From NCBI RefSeq assembly GCF_900638685.1, contig NZ_LR134533.1, positions 1-64,000 of the forward strand: a stretch of 64,000 bases of DNA. Direction: 5' to 3'. The notes below the pieces were generated by a model. The model was not told where the DNA came from and did not search any database. It saw nothing but the letters and a program-made list of their open reading frames with translations. Numbering within the stretch: position 1 is the stretch's first letter; every line of letters begins with the position of its first letter. This DNA comes from Neisseria weaveri. GTDB lineage: Bacteria; Pseudomonadota; Gammaproteobacteria; Burkholderiales; Neisseriaceae. This document shows positions 10,205 through 19,367 of this stretch, one piece after another. A program made the position numbers and the translations under genes.

Positions 10205-10404
10205 ACCTCGATACTAAAAGCCTCAGCATAACCAGCCCGCAAGATACCGCCGTTTACGACGGCCAAGACTACCAAGGCGAAGTCCAAATTACCGTAGGTT
10301 ACGGCTTTGCCGCCGACGGCAGCGCACAATACAGCCGCCTCAAAGCCGACCATGCCGGCACCACCCTTCAAAGCGGCCTGTTTGCCGGCGACGACGGTTT
10401 CCAA

Positions 10405-11979
10405 GTGAATGTTGCAGAACACACCCGGCTCAAAGGCGGTTTGATCACCGCCACCGAACAAGCCGAAGCCGAAGGCAAAAACCGCTTTCAGACGGCCACC
10501 ATTGACACCGAAGATATCCGCAACCACAGCCGCTACGAAGGCCGAAGCTACGGTATCGGCATCAGCGGCAGCATGGGCGGTGGAGAAGGCAGGCAGCAAA
10601 TCGGCGGCCAAAAACTCACCGCCTACGGCGACAACACGGTTACCCGTACCGACAACGGAGACACCACCCGCCAAGGCCGGGCAAGCGTTTCCGCACAAAT
10701 CGGCTTCGGGCGCGACAGCGACAGCCGGGAAAGCACCACCCCGAGCGGCATCGGTACAAGAAACCTGACCGTTACCGCCGATCCTGCCGCAGCAGCCACC
10801 CTGTACACCGACATCCGCACCGAAACCGCGGCCGTCAGCTCAGGCCGTCTGAACAACACTTTCGATAAAGAAAGGGTGCAGAAAGAGCTGGATATCCAAC
10901 GGGAGGTAACACAGCAGTTCGGCAGCAACATCGGCTATGTAAAAAGCCGAGTGAACCAACGCATAGAAGGATTGAAAGCCGCGAGGGAAGCAGGGCGTAT
11001 CAGCCAAGAAGAATACGATAAACAAACTGCCAAATTGGAAATGGCGAAGCTGTTGACCGACAGTGTAGCAATGGGTTTAATGACTCCAAGCAACAGTTTG
11101 GGCGGTACTCTTCTGACAGCGGCTTCCCCTATCGCCAGCCGAGAGATCGGAGCTTACTTTAAAACCGTAGATCCGCAGACAGGTAAAGACAAACAGGGCA
11201 CACCCGCCCATATTATGGCGCATACCGTCTGGAATGCCGCCGTTGCTTATGCCACAGGTAACAACGCAGGTACGGCCGCTTTGGCAGCGGGCGGTTCCGA
11301 AACCGTTACGCCCATTTTATCGAACTGGCTGTTTAAAGAGAAAGATCCGTCGAAACTGACGGAAGATCAAAAAGAAACCTTAGCTACTATCAACCGTCTG
11401 CTCGGCAGCGGGATAGGCGCGGCAGGAGGAAACGCCGACAACGCCCTTTCAGACGGCCTGATTGCCCGAAACGTAGCGGAACAGAACAATATGACGCGGG
11501 CAGGCAAAGGGGTAGTGGTTCCTTTATTTGGTGCTTTATATTGCGCTTTGGATAAGCATTGCGGAAGCGTTACGGATACGTTTACGGGGATGATGTCGGA
11601 ACAGATAAAATCTGCGCAAGAAGAGCGGGAGAAGCTGTTTCCGATATTGAATGACGGAAAAGGAGGAGGGGAGAAGGCGCAAGTGCCGAAACACCCGGTA
11701 AGCCGGTCAGCTACGGGTGCGCCTATGCCGCCTGATGATGAGGATGATAAAAATTTATCTATTAGCGAGCAAAAAGAAATCCGTTCTTTGAATAAAAGGA
11801 TTAGAGAACATCAGGAAAAAATTGATAAATTTAGAAAAAATCCTACAATTAGGCCTGGAATGGAGAACTTGCCAAAAGATGTTATTAAGGCAGCTCAAGA
11901 AAGAAGAATATTACATTTAGAAAGAGAAATTAAAGCATTTCAAACTAGAATTGATGTTTTAAAAGGGAGGGCAAAATGA
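10405..11979 (+). CDS. Orphan cassette 2: tpsA C-terminal fragment with coiled-coil toxin tip
   Basis: Homology to tpsA begins at about 10201 (tpsA 6331), and the frame is open from 10186; a GTG at 10405 is the first candidate start. The fragment follows tpsA to EEYDK, then switches to another pretoxin type (AKLEMAKLLTDSVAMGLM onward). That type ends near AEQNN instead of VENN and then PMPPDDEDD. The last 80 residues are a Lys/Arg/Glu-rich, probably helical tip with RPGMENLP and HLEREIKAF. Similar short tips occur in other polymorphic toxins, but I cannot name an activity. There is no signal peptide. The stop overlaps the immunity start as ATGA. Confidence 0.8.
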   Translation: MNVAEHTRLKGGLITATEQAEAEGKNRFQTATIDTEDIRNHSRYEGRSYGIGISGSMGGGEGRQQIGGQKLTAYGDNTVTRTDNGDTTRQGRASVSAQIGFGRDSDSRESTTPSGIGTRNLTVTADPAAAATLYTDIRTETAAVSSGRLNNTFDKERVQKELDIQREVTQQFGSNIGYVKSRVNQRIEGLKAAREAGRISQEEYDKQTAKLEMAKLLTDSVAMGLMTPSNSLGGTLLTAASPIASREIGAYFKTVDPQTGKDKQGTPAHIMAHTVWNAAVAYATGNNAGTAALAAGGSETVTPILSNWLFKEKDPSKLTEDQKETLATINRLLGSGIGAAGGNADNALSDGLIARNVAEQNNMTRAGKGVVVPLFGALYCALDKHCGSVTDTFTGMMSEQIKSAQEEREKLFPILNDGKGGGEKAQVPKHPVSRSATGAPMPPDDEDDKNLSISEQKEIRSLNKRIREHQEKIDKFRKNPTIRPGMENLPKDVIKAAQERRILHLEREIKAFQTRIDVLKGRAK

Positions 11980-12434
11980 TTGCTGAAAATAATCAGTTTA
12001 TTTACGCGGGGTCATTTGATGAGTTGTATCACAAAATTAATAATATTACCCCTTCTACTTTATTAATTAGTGAAAAATTTATCCAATTTGATAGTTTTAA
12101 TATTTTAGAATTATTGAGCAAAATCCCCGTAAAATGGATTATTATAATTGGAAATAATTCTTCAAATGCAGAAGATGATTTAGATTTTTTGATTGAAACA
12201 TCGTTAGATGATAATTTGCTTGATGTAGTAACGACAAGCTTTTCATATGAAGAAATAGATGATATAGCTTTTGAATTTTTGGTTACTTCTAAATTGGGCT
12301 TCAAAGATTATCAGTTTTTATCGGTTTTAGATTTTGATAAGGTAGAAGAGGTAATGATTTTGAGAAAAATTAATAAAAATATCATGGAAAATTTTGAAAT
12401 ATATACTCAAAATGATCGGAGAATAAACTTTTAA
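11976..12434 (+). CDS. Immunity protein, cassette 2
   Basis: This 152-residue acidic protein of low GC begins at an ATGA overlap with the cassette 2 tip, so the two are translationally coupled. It is Ile/Asp/Glu-rich with no signal peptide or clear membrane span (a hydrophobic WIIIIGN strand near 52 is short). I do not recognise the family. The immunity role is inferred from position, size and coupling. Confidence 0.65.
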   Translation: MIAENNQFIYAGSFDELYHKINNITPSTLLISEKFIQFDSFNILELLSKIPVKWIIIIGNNSSNAEDDLDFLIETSLDDNLLDVVTTSFSYEEIDDIAFEFLVTSKLGFKDYQFLSVLDFDKVEEVMILRKINKNIMENFEIYTQNDRRINF

Positions 12435-12512
12435 TTTTAAACAATGGCAAGTGGTAATCTTTATATAATTTGAATAGCTAGGTTTGCTTGTCAAGAAGTG
12501 CTTGTAATTTTG

Positions 12513-12549
12513 AGGCCGTCTGAAAAATTTCAACCTTTTCAGACGGCCT
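12513..12549. terminator. DUS inverted-repeat terminator
   Basis: AGGCCGTCTGAAAA and its complement enclose a short loop. The hairpin lies 78 bases after the cassette 2 immunity stop and touches the following small inverted-repeat element. Confidence 0.8.
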
Positions 12550-12690
12550 GAGCCTTTGCAAAAAACCATCTGCGGCGCATTTCAGTGTTTTGCGCTGCCC
12601 GCTCGTTTGCCTGTCTGTATGATATGTCTGCACCCACTGTGCTGCTACGCCTTGAACTGCATCCACATCTGAGGGTTTTGCAAAGGTTTC
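12550..12690. mobile_element. 141-bp IS-end-bounded relic (MITE-like)
   Basis: The outer ends are GAGCCTTTGCAAAA and, on the other strand, GAAACCTTTGCAAAA. These ends are shared with the elements at 22076, 33583 and 36621. No transposase frame is visible. It fills most of the gap between cassette 2 and cassette 3 and directly abuts the truncated tip at 12702. Confidence 0.6.
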
Positions 12691-12701
12691 AGGCCAAGAA
12701 A

Positions 12702-12911
12702 ATGAATGAGAAACAGATTCAGGAAATGACAGGAAATAAAAATTGGCATCAAACCAATATAAAGAGAAATATTGCGAGAAAATATGGCAAAGAGTTAAGA
12801 GGGGCAACTAATTTTGATTTCTATAGAAATTCTAAATCAGGTGATATTTATATACAAGGGAATAAACCCAATAGCCCGAGAATTAGGATTAATATTCAGG
12901 AGTTTTTATGA
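12702..12911 (+). CDS. Orphan cassette 3: isolated toxin tip
   Basis: This is a 69-residue remnant of a toxin tip without pretoxin sequence. It begins with MNEKQIQEMT and contains ELRGATNFDFY followed by SGDIYIQGNKP. The frame is open upstream to 12585, but that part reads through the small repeat element and is unlikely to be original coding. NFDFY followed by a GDIYIQGN strand is reminiscent of nuclease-type tips of polymorphic toxins. The fold is not certain. The stop overlaps the next start as ATGATG. Confidence 0.6.
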   Translation: MNEKQIQEMTGNKNWHQTNIKRNIARKYGKELRGATNFDFYRNSKSGDIYIQGNKPNSPRIRINIQEFL

Positions 12912-13309
12912 TGTATGCAAGATTTACAATTCACATTTCAGGAAGTAAATTTACACCAAGCAAGACTATTGAAAAATTGAAAACTTCACTTGTAGTTGAT
13001 GAGTTTTTTGATAACAGTGATCATGAGTTAAATGAGACTAGTAATTGTGGAGATATATATTTGATACATGAAAACGAATTTTCTAAAGAGTTTCCAGATC
13101 TGGAGTATGAAAAAAGCTTTGTAAATTTTTTTTCAGAAAACTATGATTTGCTAAAAGAAAATGGTGCTACTGATTTTAGTATATTTATAGAAATTTATTA
13201 TGTAGATCAATGCAATTTTGAGATTTTTAATAGAGATTTATTGGTGGAATTGGCTAAATATAGAGTTAATTTGCCAATTAGTGTCTACCACATTCAAGAT
13301 GTAGATTAA
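12908..13309 (+). CDS. Immunity protein, cassette 3
   Basis: This acidic 133-residue protein begins inside the stop region of the cassette 3 tip. The N-terminal strand (ARFTIHISGSKFTPS) loosely resembles DUF4279-type proteins that occur as immunity partners, but the match is weak. It is AT-rich like its tip. A second in-frame ATG at 12911 is equally possible. The DUS terminator at 13377 closes the unit. Confidence 0.65.
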   Translation: MMYARFTIHISGSKFTPSKTIEKLKTSLVVDEFFDNSDHELNETSNCGDIYLIHENEFSKEFPDLEYEKSFVNFFSENYDLLKENGATDFSIFIEIYYVDQCNFEIFNRDLLVELAKYRVNLPISVYHIQDVD

Positions 13310-13376
13310 GTTGTAGATTGCATAAAGAATTCAAATATGGTGTATGTCAAGTTTGAGCGAGCTTTATAAGATTTGG

Positions 13377-13412
13377 ATACCGTCTGAAAATTTCAGCCTT
13401 TTCAGACGGTAT
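13377..13412. terminator. DUS inverted-repeat terminator
   Basis: ATACCGTCTGAAAA and its complement flank a short loop, with a T-rich tail. The DUS core is intact, but the first two bases of the 12-mer differ. Confidence 0.75.
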
Positions 13413-13495
13413 TCTTTTACATATTAAGAGAAGACCTCACCGAAACCGCCGACTCCCGTTCAGGCCGTCTGAACAACACTTTCGATAAAGAAAGG

Positions 13496-14863
13496 GTGCA
13501 GAAAGAGCTGGATATCCAACGGGAGGTAACACAGCAGTTCGGCAGCAACATCGGCTATGTAAAAAGCCAAGTGAACCGACGCATAGAAGGATTGAAAGCC
13601 GCCAGGGAAGCAGGGCGGATCAGCCAAGAAGAATACGATAAAAAAGTTCAGAGCCTGCAATACCTGAATATAGGCTTAAGCAGTGCGTCGGCAGCTTTAT
13701 CCGCCCCGACCGACAGCGCATTGGGTCTTGCCGCTTCCGCGGCCAACCCCGTTGTGTCCTACCATATCGGCCAACACTTCAAACAGAACGACGAACTGAA
13801 CCAACTCGACGGCGGCAAACGTCCGGGAGAAGGCAGCAAAGAACACATCGCCCTGCATACCCTTAGCGGTTTGCTGACCGGTGCGGCCAACGGCAGCCAT
13901 GCTGTTGTGAGCGGGCTGTCTGCGGGGGGAGCGGAATTATTGGCACCGACATTGGCACAAAGCCTGTACGGTAAGTCTCCCAAAGAGCTGACGGCGGAAG
14001 AAAAAGCGAATATCGGTTCGTTGGCCGGAGTATTCGGTGCGGCGGTAGGCGCGGCATCGGGGGATGTTGCGGGTGCGGTAGTGGGCAGTCAGGTTGCGCA
14101 GAGTGCGGTGGAGAATAATAATTCTGCCATACGCACGCTACCGAACCGACATTTGCAAAGACAACAAAGGATAGAATTAACAGCGGATGCTGTAGATGAA
14201 TTGTTTGCGTTATTAATGGGTAATGTAGGAGATATCAAAAGGGGCTGGGCACAGTTAAGTTATGAGACCAAATATGAAAAATTAATTGAGTCACAACAGC
14301 AATTAGAGAGATTGGGTTACCGAGTACCGTTAGTGGCTTTTTTAGATAGAAATGGTAATCAAAGAGTTGATCTTGAGGCCAGTAAAAAGAACATATCTTA
14401 TGCACTCTCAAGGCTGAGTAATGCTTCTCAGTCTGAGAAAGCGGCATTTAAAGAAGCAAAAAGATCAGGACATATTTTAAAAAATGATAAGCCTGTGGCT
14501 GTGAGGGCGGTAACTTATCGTGATCCTGCTCGTCAAGTGGATGAAAGTGCCTTTGAATATTTATATAAAAATACCAAAGGAGAATATGTTGTATTGCAAA
14601 GGCATAATCTTGGTCATATGTATCTAGTTAAAGGTGATCATAATGTGATTGATTTAAAATCTTCACAACCTGCACATTGGAATGTGAGACATTATCCTTT
14701 GGGCACCAACATTAATCCAACAATATGGCAAAGTTCTATTGAAAAAGATATGATAAAAAATAATTCCTCTTTGAGTAAATATGGGGAAGCTATCAGTTAC
14801 CCTAAACATCGACAAGTTCCTGATCATATCCCATATTTATCAAAACCTAAAAGGACTAAATAA
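13496..14863 (+). CDS. Orphan cassette 4: VENN pretoxin with toxin tip (allele A)
   Basis: Homology to tpsA starts at about 13438, and the in-gene DUS at 13462 lies at the edge; GTG 13496 is the first start. The pretoxin matches tpsA to VENN. A different inner segment follows (NNSAIRTLPNRHLQRQQ, ELTADAVDELFALL), then a tip with VLQRHNLGHMYLV and QPAHWNVRHYP. The clustered His residues suggest a nuclease, but no family is certain. The cassette at 31521 is a sister allele, almost identical up to TYRDPAR and divergent afterwards. The stop and the immunity start overlap (TAATG). Confidence 0.8.
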   Translation: MQKELDIQREVTQQFGSNIGYVKSQVNRRIEGLKAAREAGRISQEEYDKKVQSLQYLNIGLSSASAALSAPTDSALGLAASAANPVVSYHIGQHFKQNDELNQLDGGKRPGEGSKEHIALHTLSGLLTGAANGSHAVVSGLSAGGAELLAPTLAQSLYGKSPKELTAEEKANIGSLAGVFGAAVGAASGDVAGAVVGSQVAQSAVENNNSAIRTLPNRHLQRQQRIELTADAVDELFALLMGNVGDIKRGWAQLSYETKYEKLIESQQQLERLGYRVPLVAFLDRNGNQRVDLEASKKNISYALSRLSNASQSEKAAFKEAKRSGHILKNDKPVAVRAVTYRDPARQVDESAFEYLYKNTKGEYVVLQRHNLGHMYLVKGDHNVIDLKSSQPAHWNVRHYPLGTNINPTIWQSSIEKDMIKNNSSLSKYGEAISYPKHRQVPDHIPYLSKPKRTK

Positions 14864-15315
14864 TGGAAAAAAGATATATTTTAAATTTCTTAAGAATTTC
14901 AGAAGGAATTCCTGCCAGGGCTGCGAATAAATGGCGTCATATTCTCAGTACGTGTTGGAATAATATTTTCGATGGTAAATTGTTAATTAGTAATTATAAC
15001 TTTGTTTTGATGAATGATAATAAGAGACTAACTATAAATTTTGTATTGCCACCTGTAGAAAACAAAAATACATATTTTAAAAACGATATATTTATGATCT
15101 CTTTATCTATGTCAGATATTATTTGTAGTGAAAATTTACAAGAAATTTTAAATGGAAATATAGGAAGTATTGAATTAAGTATTTCCTATATAGAAGATGG
15201 GTTATTTGAGATTTTTTTATATTTTGACAACAAGTATATTAATTTAAAAACAAATGACATTTTAATTTCTTCACTGTATAAGAAAGATAGTAATGATTTT
15301 AAATTAATTTTTTAG
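14863..15315 (+). CDS. Immunity protein, cassette 4 (allele A)
   Basis: This 150-residue protein has a basic N-terminus followed by an Ile/Asn/Asp-rich body. It shares FLRI/YLKI, a KWRHIL/KWLYIL helix, SCWNNIFD-type and LPPVE motifs with the 32942 protein, so the two are diverged paralogues whose difference tracks their tips. The start overlaps the tip stop by one base. Its stop codon abuts an IS1016 end (GGGGCTTAAG) at 15315. Confidence 0.7.
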   Translation: MEKRYILNFLRISEGIPARAANKWRHILSTCWNNIFDGKLLISNYNFVLMNDNKRLTINFVLPPVENKNTYFKNDIFMISLSMSDIICSENLQEILNGNIGSIELSISYIEDGLFEIFLYFDNKYINLKTNDILISSLYKKDSNDFKLIF

Positions 15316-15537
15316 GGGCTTAAGAAGCAAAATTCATTTTAAAGGATCTTTACGCAACATTCCCAGCAGCACTTTATACAAATCGTCATGCCTGTGATTG
15401 AAGCGGAACTCGGTTTCTTTTAAATGCAGATAAAACGTATGCTTAGGTACACCGTTAAACTGTACCAAGCGATGCTTCGCGTAGCTCCAAAAGGATTCAA
15501 TACCATTGATATGCTGAGTGCCACGGGCAAATTCATT
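15315..15537 (-). mobile_element. IS1016-like (IS1595 family) remnant
   Basis: The terminal GGGGCTTAAGAAGC and a minus-strand C-terminal transposase piece (QHINGIESFWSYAK, HLKETEFRFN) are present. These are typical of IS1016-type transposases. Only about 65 codons remain. It separates cassette 4 from the 5'-truncated tpsA copy of cassette 5. The same end and flank recur at 28770. Confidence 0.8.
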
Positions 15538-18500
15538 TATCGGCAGCATCGGCGGCGATACCGTTATCCGCGCCGACGATAACGTTACCACCCGCGCCGC
15601 AGTCATCGGCGCAGGAAGGAACGTGCGTATCGAAGCCCGCAACGTCGATATCGGCAGCCTGCATACCGGCGACAAGTTCGACAGCCAAACGCGCAGCAAA
15701 AGCCGCGGCATCAATATCGGTGTGGCGTTTGATCCCGTACCGATGGAGGTTCGTAATTTCGGCAATCATGTCAAAGGCTGGCGGGAAGCCCTTAAAGAAA
15801 AGGGCGCAGACGGCAAGATAAAAGGTTGGGTGCGCGGCGATACCGCCGCTGCGGCAGAAACTTTCTCAAATAGTAGCGGAACCAGAATAACGCACGGCCG
15901 TATGAAACGGCAGCAAGGCATTGACGATACTTATGCGCACGGCAGCCAAATCAGAGCCGGAGACATGGTAGATATCCGCAGCGGAGAAGATACCCGCATC
16001 AGCGGCAGTGAAGTGTACGGCAAAAAAGGTTTGGCTATAGATGCAGGCCGGCGTTTGGATATTGAAACCTCCGGGCAAAACCAAAGCAGTTACCAAAAGG
16101 TAAACACTAAAACACACGGCATGGTTTCAGCAGGAACAAACACCCATATCGGATACACTTTTGAGACTGCGGAAAACACCGATAAACGCAGCAGCCATCT
16201 CAGCAGTAATGTGGGCAGCGGCGGCGACATTCTTTTGAAAGCCGGAGAGGTCTATAACCAGCGCGGCAGCCATATCCGCGCCGACGGGAACACCCATATC
16301 CTTGCAAAAAATGTTAATGTAGAAGCAGCAGAAGCGGCTTACTTGGTGTCCGATAAAGAAAGTTATACCCGCAAAGGCATTAATGTCGGTGTCGGTTCTC
16401 CTGCCGTCAACGCGATAAATAATGCCAAACAAAGCATTCAAAGCACGGCTAAGCAAACAGAAAATATCGGGGAAAGCAAAAACAGCCGTACCAACGCCAT
16501 GGCCGCCGTCAACGCCGGCATCGGTGCCTACCGGGCCGTAAAAGACGTTCAGACGGCCTATCAAAGCGTGCGAAACGGCAAAGGCTTCAAGCCCACCATC
16601 AATATCACCTACGGCGAACAACGCAATACCGCCGAACAGAGCCAACAAGGACATACCGTCAGCCCGAGCGGCATACAGGCAGGCGGCAAGGTTATGATTG
16701 AAGCCGCCGGCGCAGATAAAGCATCGACTATTACCGTCAGCGGCAGCGATGTCGCAGGCCAACAAGGAACTGCATTGCTGGCAGACGGCGACGTGCGATT
16801 ACATTCCGCACAAGAAGCACACCAAGAACGCAGCCGCAGCCGCCGGGCAGGATTCAATGCAGGCGTTGCCATTACCGTTGACAGCGGCGTAAGCCTGGGC
16901 GTTACCGCCGGCGGCAATTACGGCAAAGGCCGGGGAGACGGCAACAATACCGGACACCGCCACAGCAGCATAGGCAGCAGCGAAAGCCGCACACAGATCC
17001 GCAGCGGCGGCCATACCGCCGTCGAAGGCGCGCAAGTATTCGGCAAAGGCATAGACCTCGATACCAAGAGCCTCAGCATAACCAGCCCGCAAGATACCGC
17101 CGTTTACGACGGCAAACACTACCAAGGCGAAGTCCAAATTACCGTAGGTTACGGCTTTGCCGCCAGCGGCAGCGCCGAATACAGCCGCCTCAAAGCCGAC
17201 CATGCCGGCACCACCCGCCAAAGCGGACTGTTTGCCGGCGACGACGGTTTCCAAGTGAATGTTGCAGAACACACCCGGCTCAAAGGCGGTTTGATTACCG
17301 CTACCGAACAAGCCGAAGCCGAAGGCAAAAACCGCTTTCAGACGGCCACCATTGACACCGAAGATATCCGCAACCACAGCCGCTACGAAGGTCAAAGCTA
17401 CGGCATCGGCATCAGCGGCAGCATGGGCGGTGGAGAAGGCAGGCAGCAAATCGGCGGCCAAAAACTCACCGCCTACGGCGACAACACGGTTACCCGTACC
17501 GACAACGGAGACACCACCCGCCAAGGCCGGGCAAGCGTTTCCGCACAAATGGGCTTCGGGCGCGACAGCGACAGCCGGGAAAGCACCACCCCGAGCGGCA
17601 TCGGCACAAGAAACCTGACCGTTACCGCCGATCCTGCCGCAGCAGCCACCCTGTACACCGACATCCGCACCGAAACCGCGGCCGTCAGCTCAGGCCGTCT
17701 GAACAACACTTTCGATAAAGAAAGGGTGCAGAAAGAGCTGGATATCCAACGGGAGGTAACACAGCAGTTCGGCAGCAACGTCGGCTATGTAAAAAGCCGA
17801 GTGAACCAACGCATAGAAGGATTGAAAGCCGCGAGGGAAGCAGGGCGTATCAGCCAAGAAGAATACGATAAAAAAGTTCAGAGCCTGCAATACCTGAATA
17901 TAGGCTTAAGCAGTGCGTCGGCAGCTTTATCCGCCCCGACCGACAGCGCATTGGGCCTTGCCGCTTCAGCGGCCAACCCCGTTGTGTCCTACCATATCGG
18001 CCAACACTTCAAACAGAACGACGAACTGAACAAACTCGACGGCGGCAAACGTCCGGGAGAAGGCAGCAAAGAACACATCGCCCTGCATACCCTGAACGGA
18101 TTGCTGACCGGCGCGGCCAACGGCAGCCATGCTGTTGTGAGCGGGCTGTCTGCGGGGGGAGCGGAATTATTGGCACCGACATTGGCACAAAGCCTGTACG
18201 GTAAGTCTCCCAAAGAGCTGACGGCGGAAGAAAAAGCGAATATCGGTTCGTTGGCCGGAGTATTCGGTGCGGCGGTAGGCGCGGCATCGGGGGATGTTGC
18301 GGGTGCGGTAGTGGGCAGTCAGGTTGCGCAGAGTGCGGTGGAGAATAATGATTTAAAAGATTATTTACCTTCGAGAAAAGAGCAAGAGGCGAACCAAGTA
18401 TTGGCAGATAAAATAGCTCACAATTTGAGTTCAAACCCAAATTCAAGGTTTACTAAAACAGAAGCTGATTACTTATATCAAATTAATACAGATTCCAGGT

Positions 18501-18841
18501 TGACTGTTGTTCTTGATGTAAATTACTTAGGAGATTTAAAAGTTTCGGGAAATAAATTTGAAGAAATGCCAGATGGTAGAAAACGCATTACTGTTAAGCC
18601 TATTTCAAATGAGATTTGGGCAGTTACAGGCACTTTAACTCTAGTTCAAAGATTAGATGGAAGTTATGGAATCTTTAATGACACTTATGATTATGATATC
18701 AAACCGGGAATAAGAAATATTCCGAGAAACTTAGAGACATATTTTGGAGAGCCAGCGTGTGGAAAAAATAGTGGGTGTACAGGATATTCCATTCAATTTA
18801 AAGGTAATATTAACCCTAGAAAAATAAAGGGACTTCCATGA
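15518..18841 (+). CDS. Orphan cassette 5: 2.7-kb tpsA copy with distinct toxin tip
   Basis: This is the longest orphan, an open frame of 1107 residues. It loses the signal, TPS and first repeat regions at the IS1016 remnant and begins at the tpsA sequence for IGSIGGDTV (about 15538). From about 15655 to 18347 it is almost base-for-base identical to tpsA 4935-7627, ending at VENN. The tip then differs: DLKDYLPSRKEQEAN, a β-rich GDLKVSGNKFEE segment, NDTYDYDIKPG and a Cys pair in ACGKNSGCTGY. No activity is recognised. The partner immunity protein is membrane-anchored, which hints that the tip acts at the inner membrane or in the periplasm. The stop overlaps the immunity start (ATGA). Confidence 0.85.
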   Translation: MPRANSFIGSIGGDTVIRADDNVTTRAAVIGAGRNVRIEARNVDIGSLHTGDKFDSQTRSKSRGINIGVAFDPVPMEVRNFGNHVKGWREALKEKGADGKIKGWVRGDTAAAAETFSNSSGTRITHGRMKRQQGIDDTYAHGSQIRAGDMVDIRSGEDTRISGSEVYGKKGLAIDAGRRLDIETSGQNQSSYQKVNTKTHGMVSAGTNTHIGYTFETAENTDKRSSHLSSNVGSGGDILLKAGEVYNQRGSHIRADGNTHILAKNVNVEAAEAAYLVSDKESYTRKGINVGVGSPAVNAINNAKQSIQSTAKQTENIGESKNSRTNAMAAVNAGIGAYRAVKDVQTAYQSVRNGKGFKPTINITYGEQRNTAEQSQQGHTVSPSGIQAGGKVMIEAAGADKASTITVSGSDVAGQQGTALLADGDVRLHSAQEAHQERSRSRRAGFNAGVAITVDSGVSLGVTAGGNYGKGRGDGNNTGHRHSSIGSSESRTQIRSGGHTAVEGAQVFGKGIDLDTKSLSITSPQDTAVYDGKHYQGEVQITVGYGFAASGSAEYSRLKADHAGTTRQSGLFAGDDGFQVNVAEHTRLKGGLITATEQAEAEGKNRFQTATIDTEDIRNHSRYEGQSYGIGISGSMGGGEGRQQIGGQKLTAYGDNTVTRTDNGDTTRQGRASVSAQMGFGRDSDSRESTTPSGIGTRNLTVTADPAAAATLYTDIRTETAAVSSGRLNNTFDKERVQKELDIQREVTQQFGSNVGYVKSRVNQRIEGLKAAREAGRISQEEYDKKVQSLQYLNIGLSSASAALSAPTDSALGLAASAANPVVSYHIGQHFKQNDELNKLDGGKRPGEGSKEHIALHTLNGLLTGAANGSHAVVSGLSAGGAELLAPTLAQSLYGKSPKELTAEEKANIGSLAGVFGAAVGAASGDVAGAVVGSQVAQSAVENNDLKDYLPSRKEQEANQVLADKIAHNLSSNPNSRFTKTEADYLYQINTDSRLTVVLDVNYLGDLKVSGNKFEEMPDGRKRITVKPISNEIWAVTGTLTLVQRLDGSYGIFNDTYDYDIKPGIRNIPRNLETYFGEPACGKNSGCTGYSIQFKGNINPRKIKGLP

Positions 18842-19254
18842 AAAACATAATCTGGAGATTTTTTCTTCCCTGTTTTTTACTGATAATAGTATTAAAATTT
18901 TTATATCCATACTTATGCTTTTGGAATAGTAATATTTACTTAAGTGAATTTGATAAAACGCTTACTGTGTTAAAAAAGTCAAATGGCAAAGCTAACCAAT
19001 TTATATTAGACGGGGTGGTTGATTATAAAGTTAAGAATGAATATTTATTAGTTTTAAGAATGGTAATTATTACAAATGATACTTCAATTACATATACAGG
19101 AAAATATCAATATTGGGCAATTAAGTATACTACAGGAAGAAAAATAGGACCTTTTTCACAAGATGAATTTAATAAATTTTTAGCTCAAAATAGGTTGGGG
19201 AAAAATACCTTGTCAATACCAGATAGTTATCATAGATACCCTGTGGAGCCGTAG
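18838..19254 (+). CDS. Membrane-anchored immunity protein, cassette 5
   Basis: This 138-residue protein has one N-terminal membrane span (FFLPCFLLIIVLKFLYPYL, about 8-26) followed by a basic soluble domain containing QYWAIKYTTGRKIG. It overlaps the tip stop by ATGA. An anchored immunity protein with its body outside the cytoplasm would protect against a toxin acting in or beyond the inner membrane. The family is not recognised. The next tpsA fragment begins at its stop codon with no spacer. Confidence 0.7.
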   Translation: MKNIIWRFFLPCFLLIIVLKFLYPYLCFWNSNIYLSEFDKTLTVLKKSNGKANQFILDGVVDYKVKNEYLLVLRMVIITNDTSITYTGKYQYWAIKYTTGRKIGPFSQDEFNKFLAQNRLGKNTLSIPDSYHRYPVEP

Positions 19255-19367
19255 GCGGCAATACAGCGGCAGCGGTAGCGGGATGGAATACCGACAGGTT
19301 TAACCGACAGCTGCATCCGAATGAATATGCCACGGCAAAACGCTATTCCGAACAGATTGCAGCAGAA

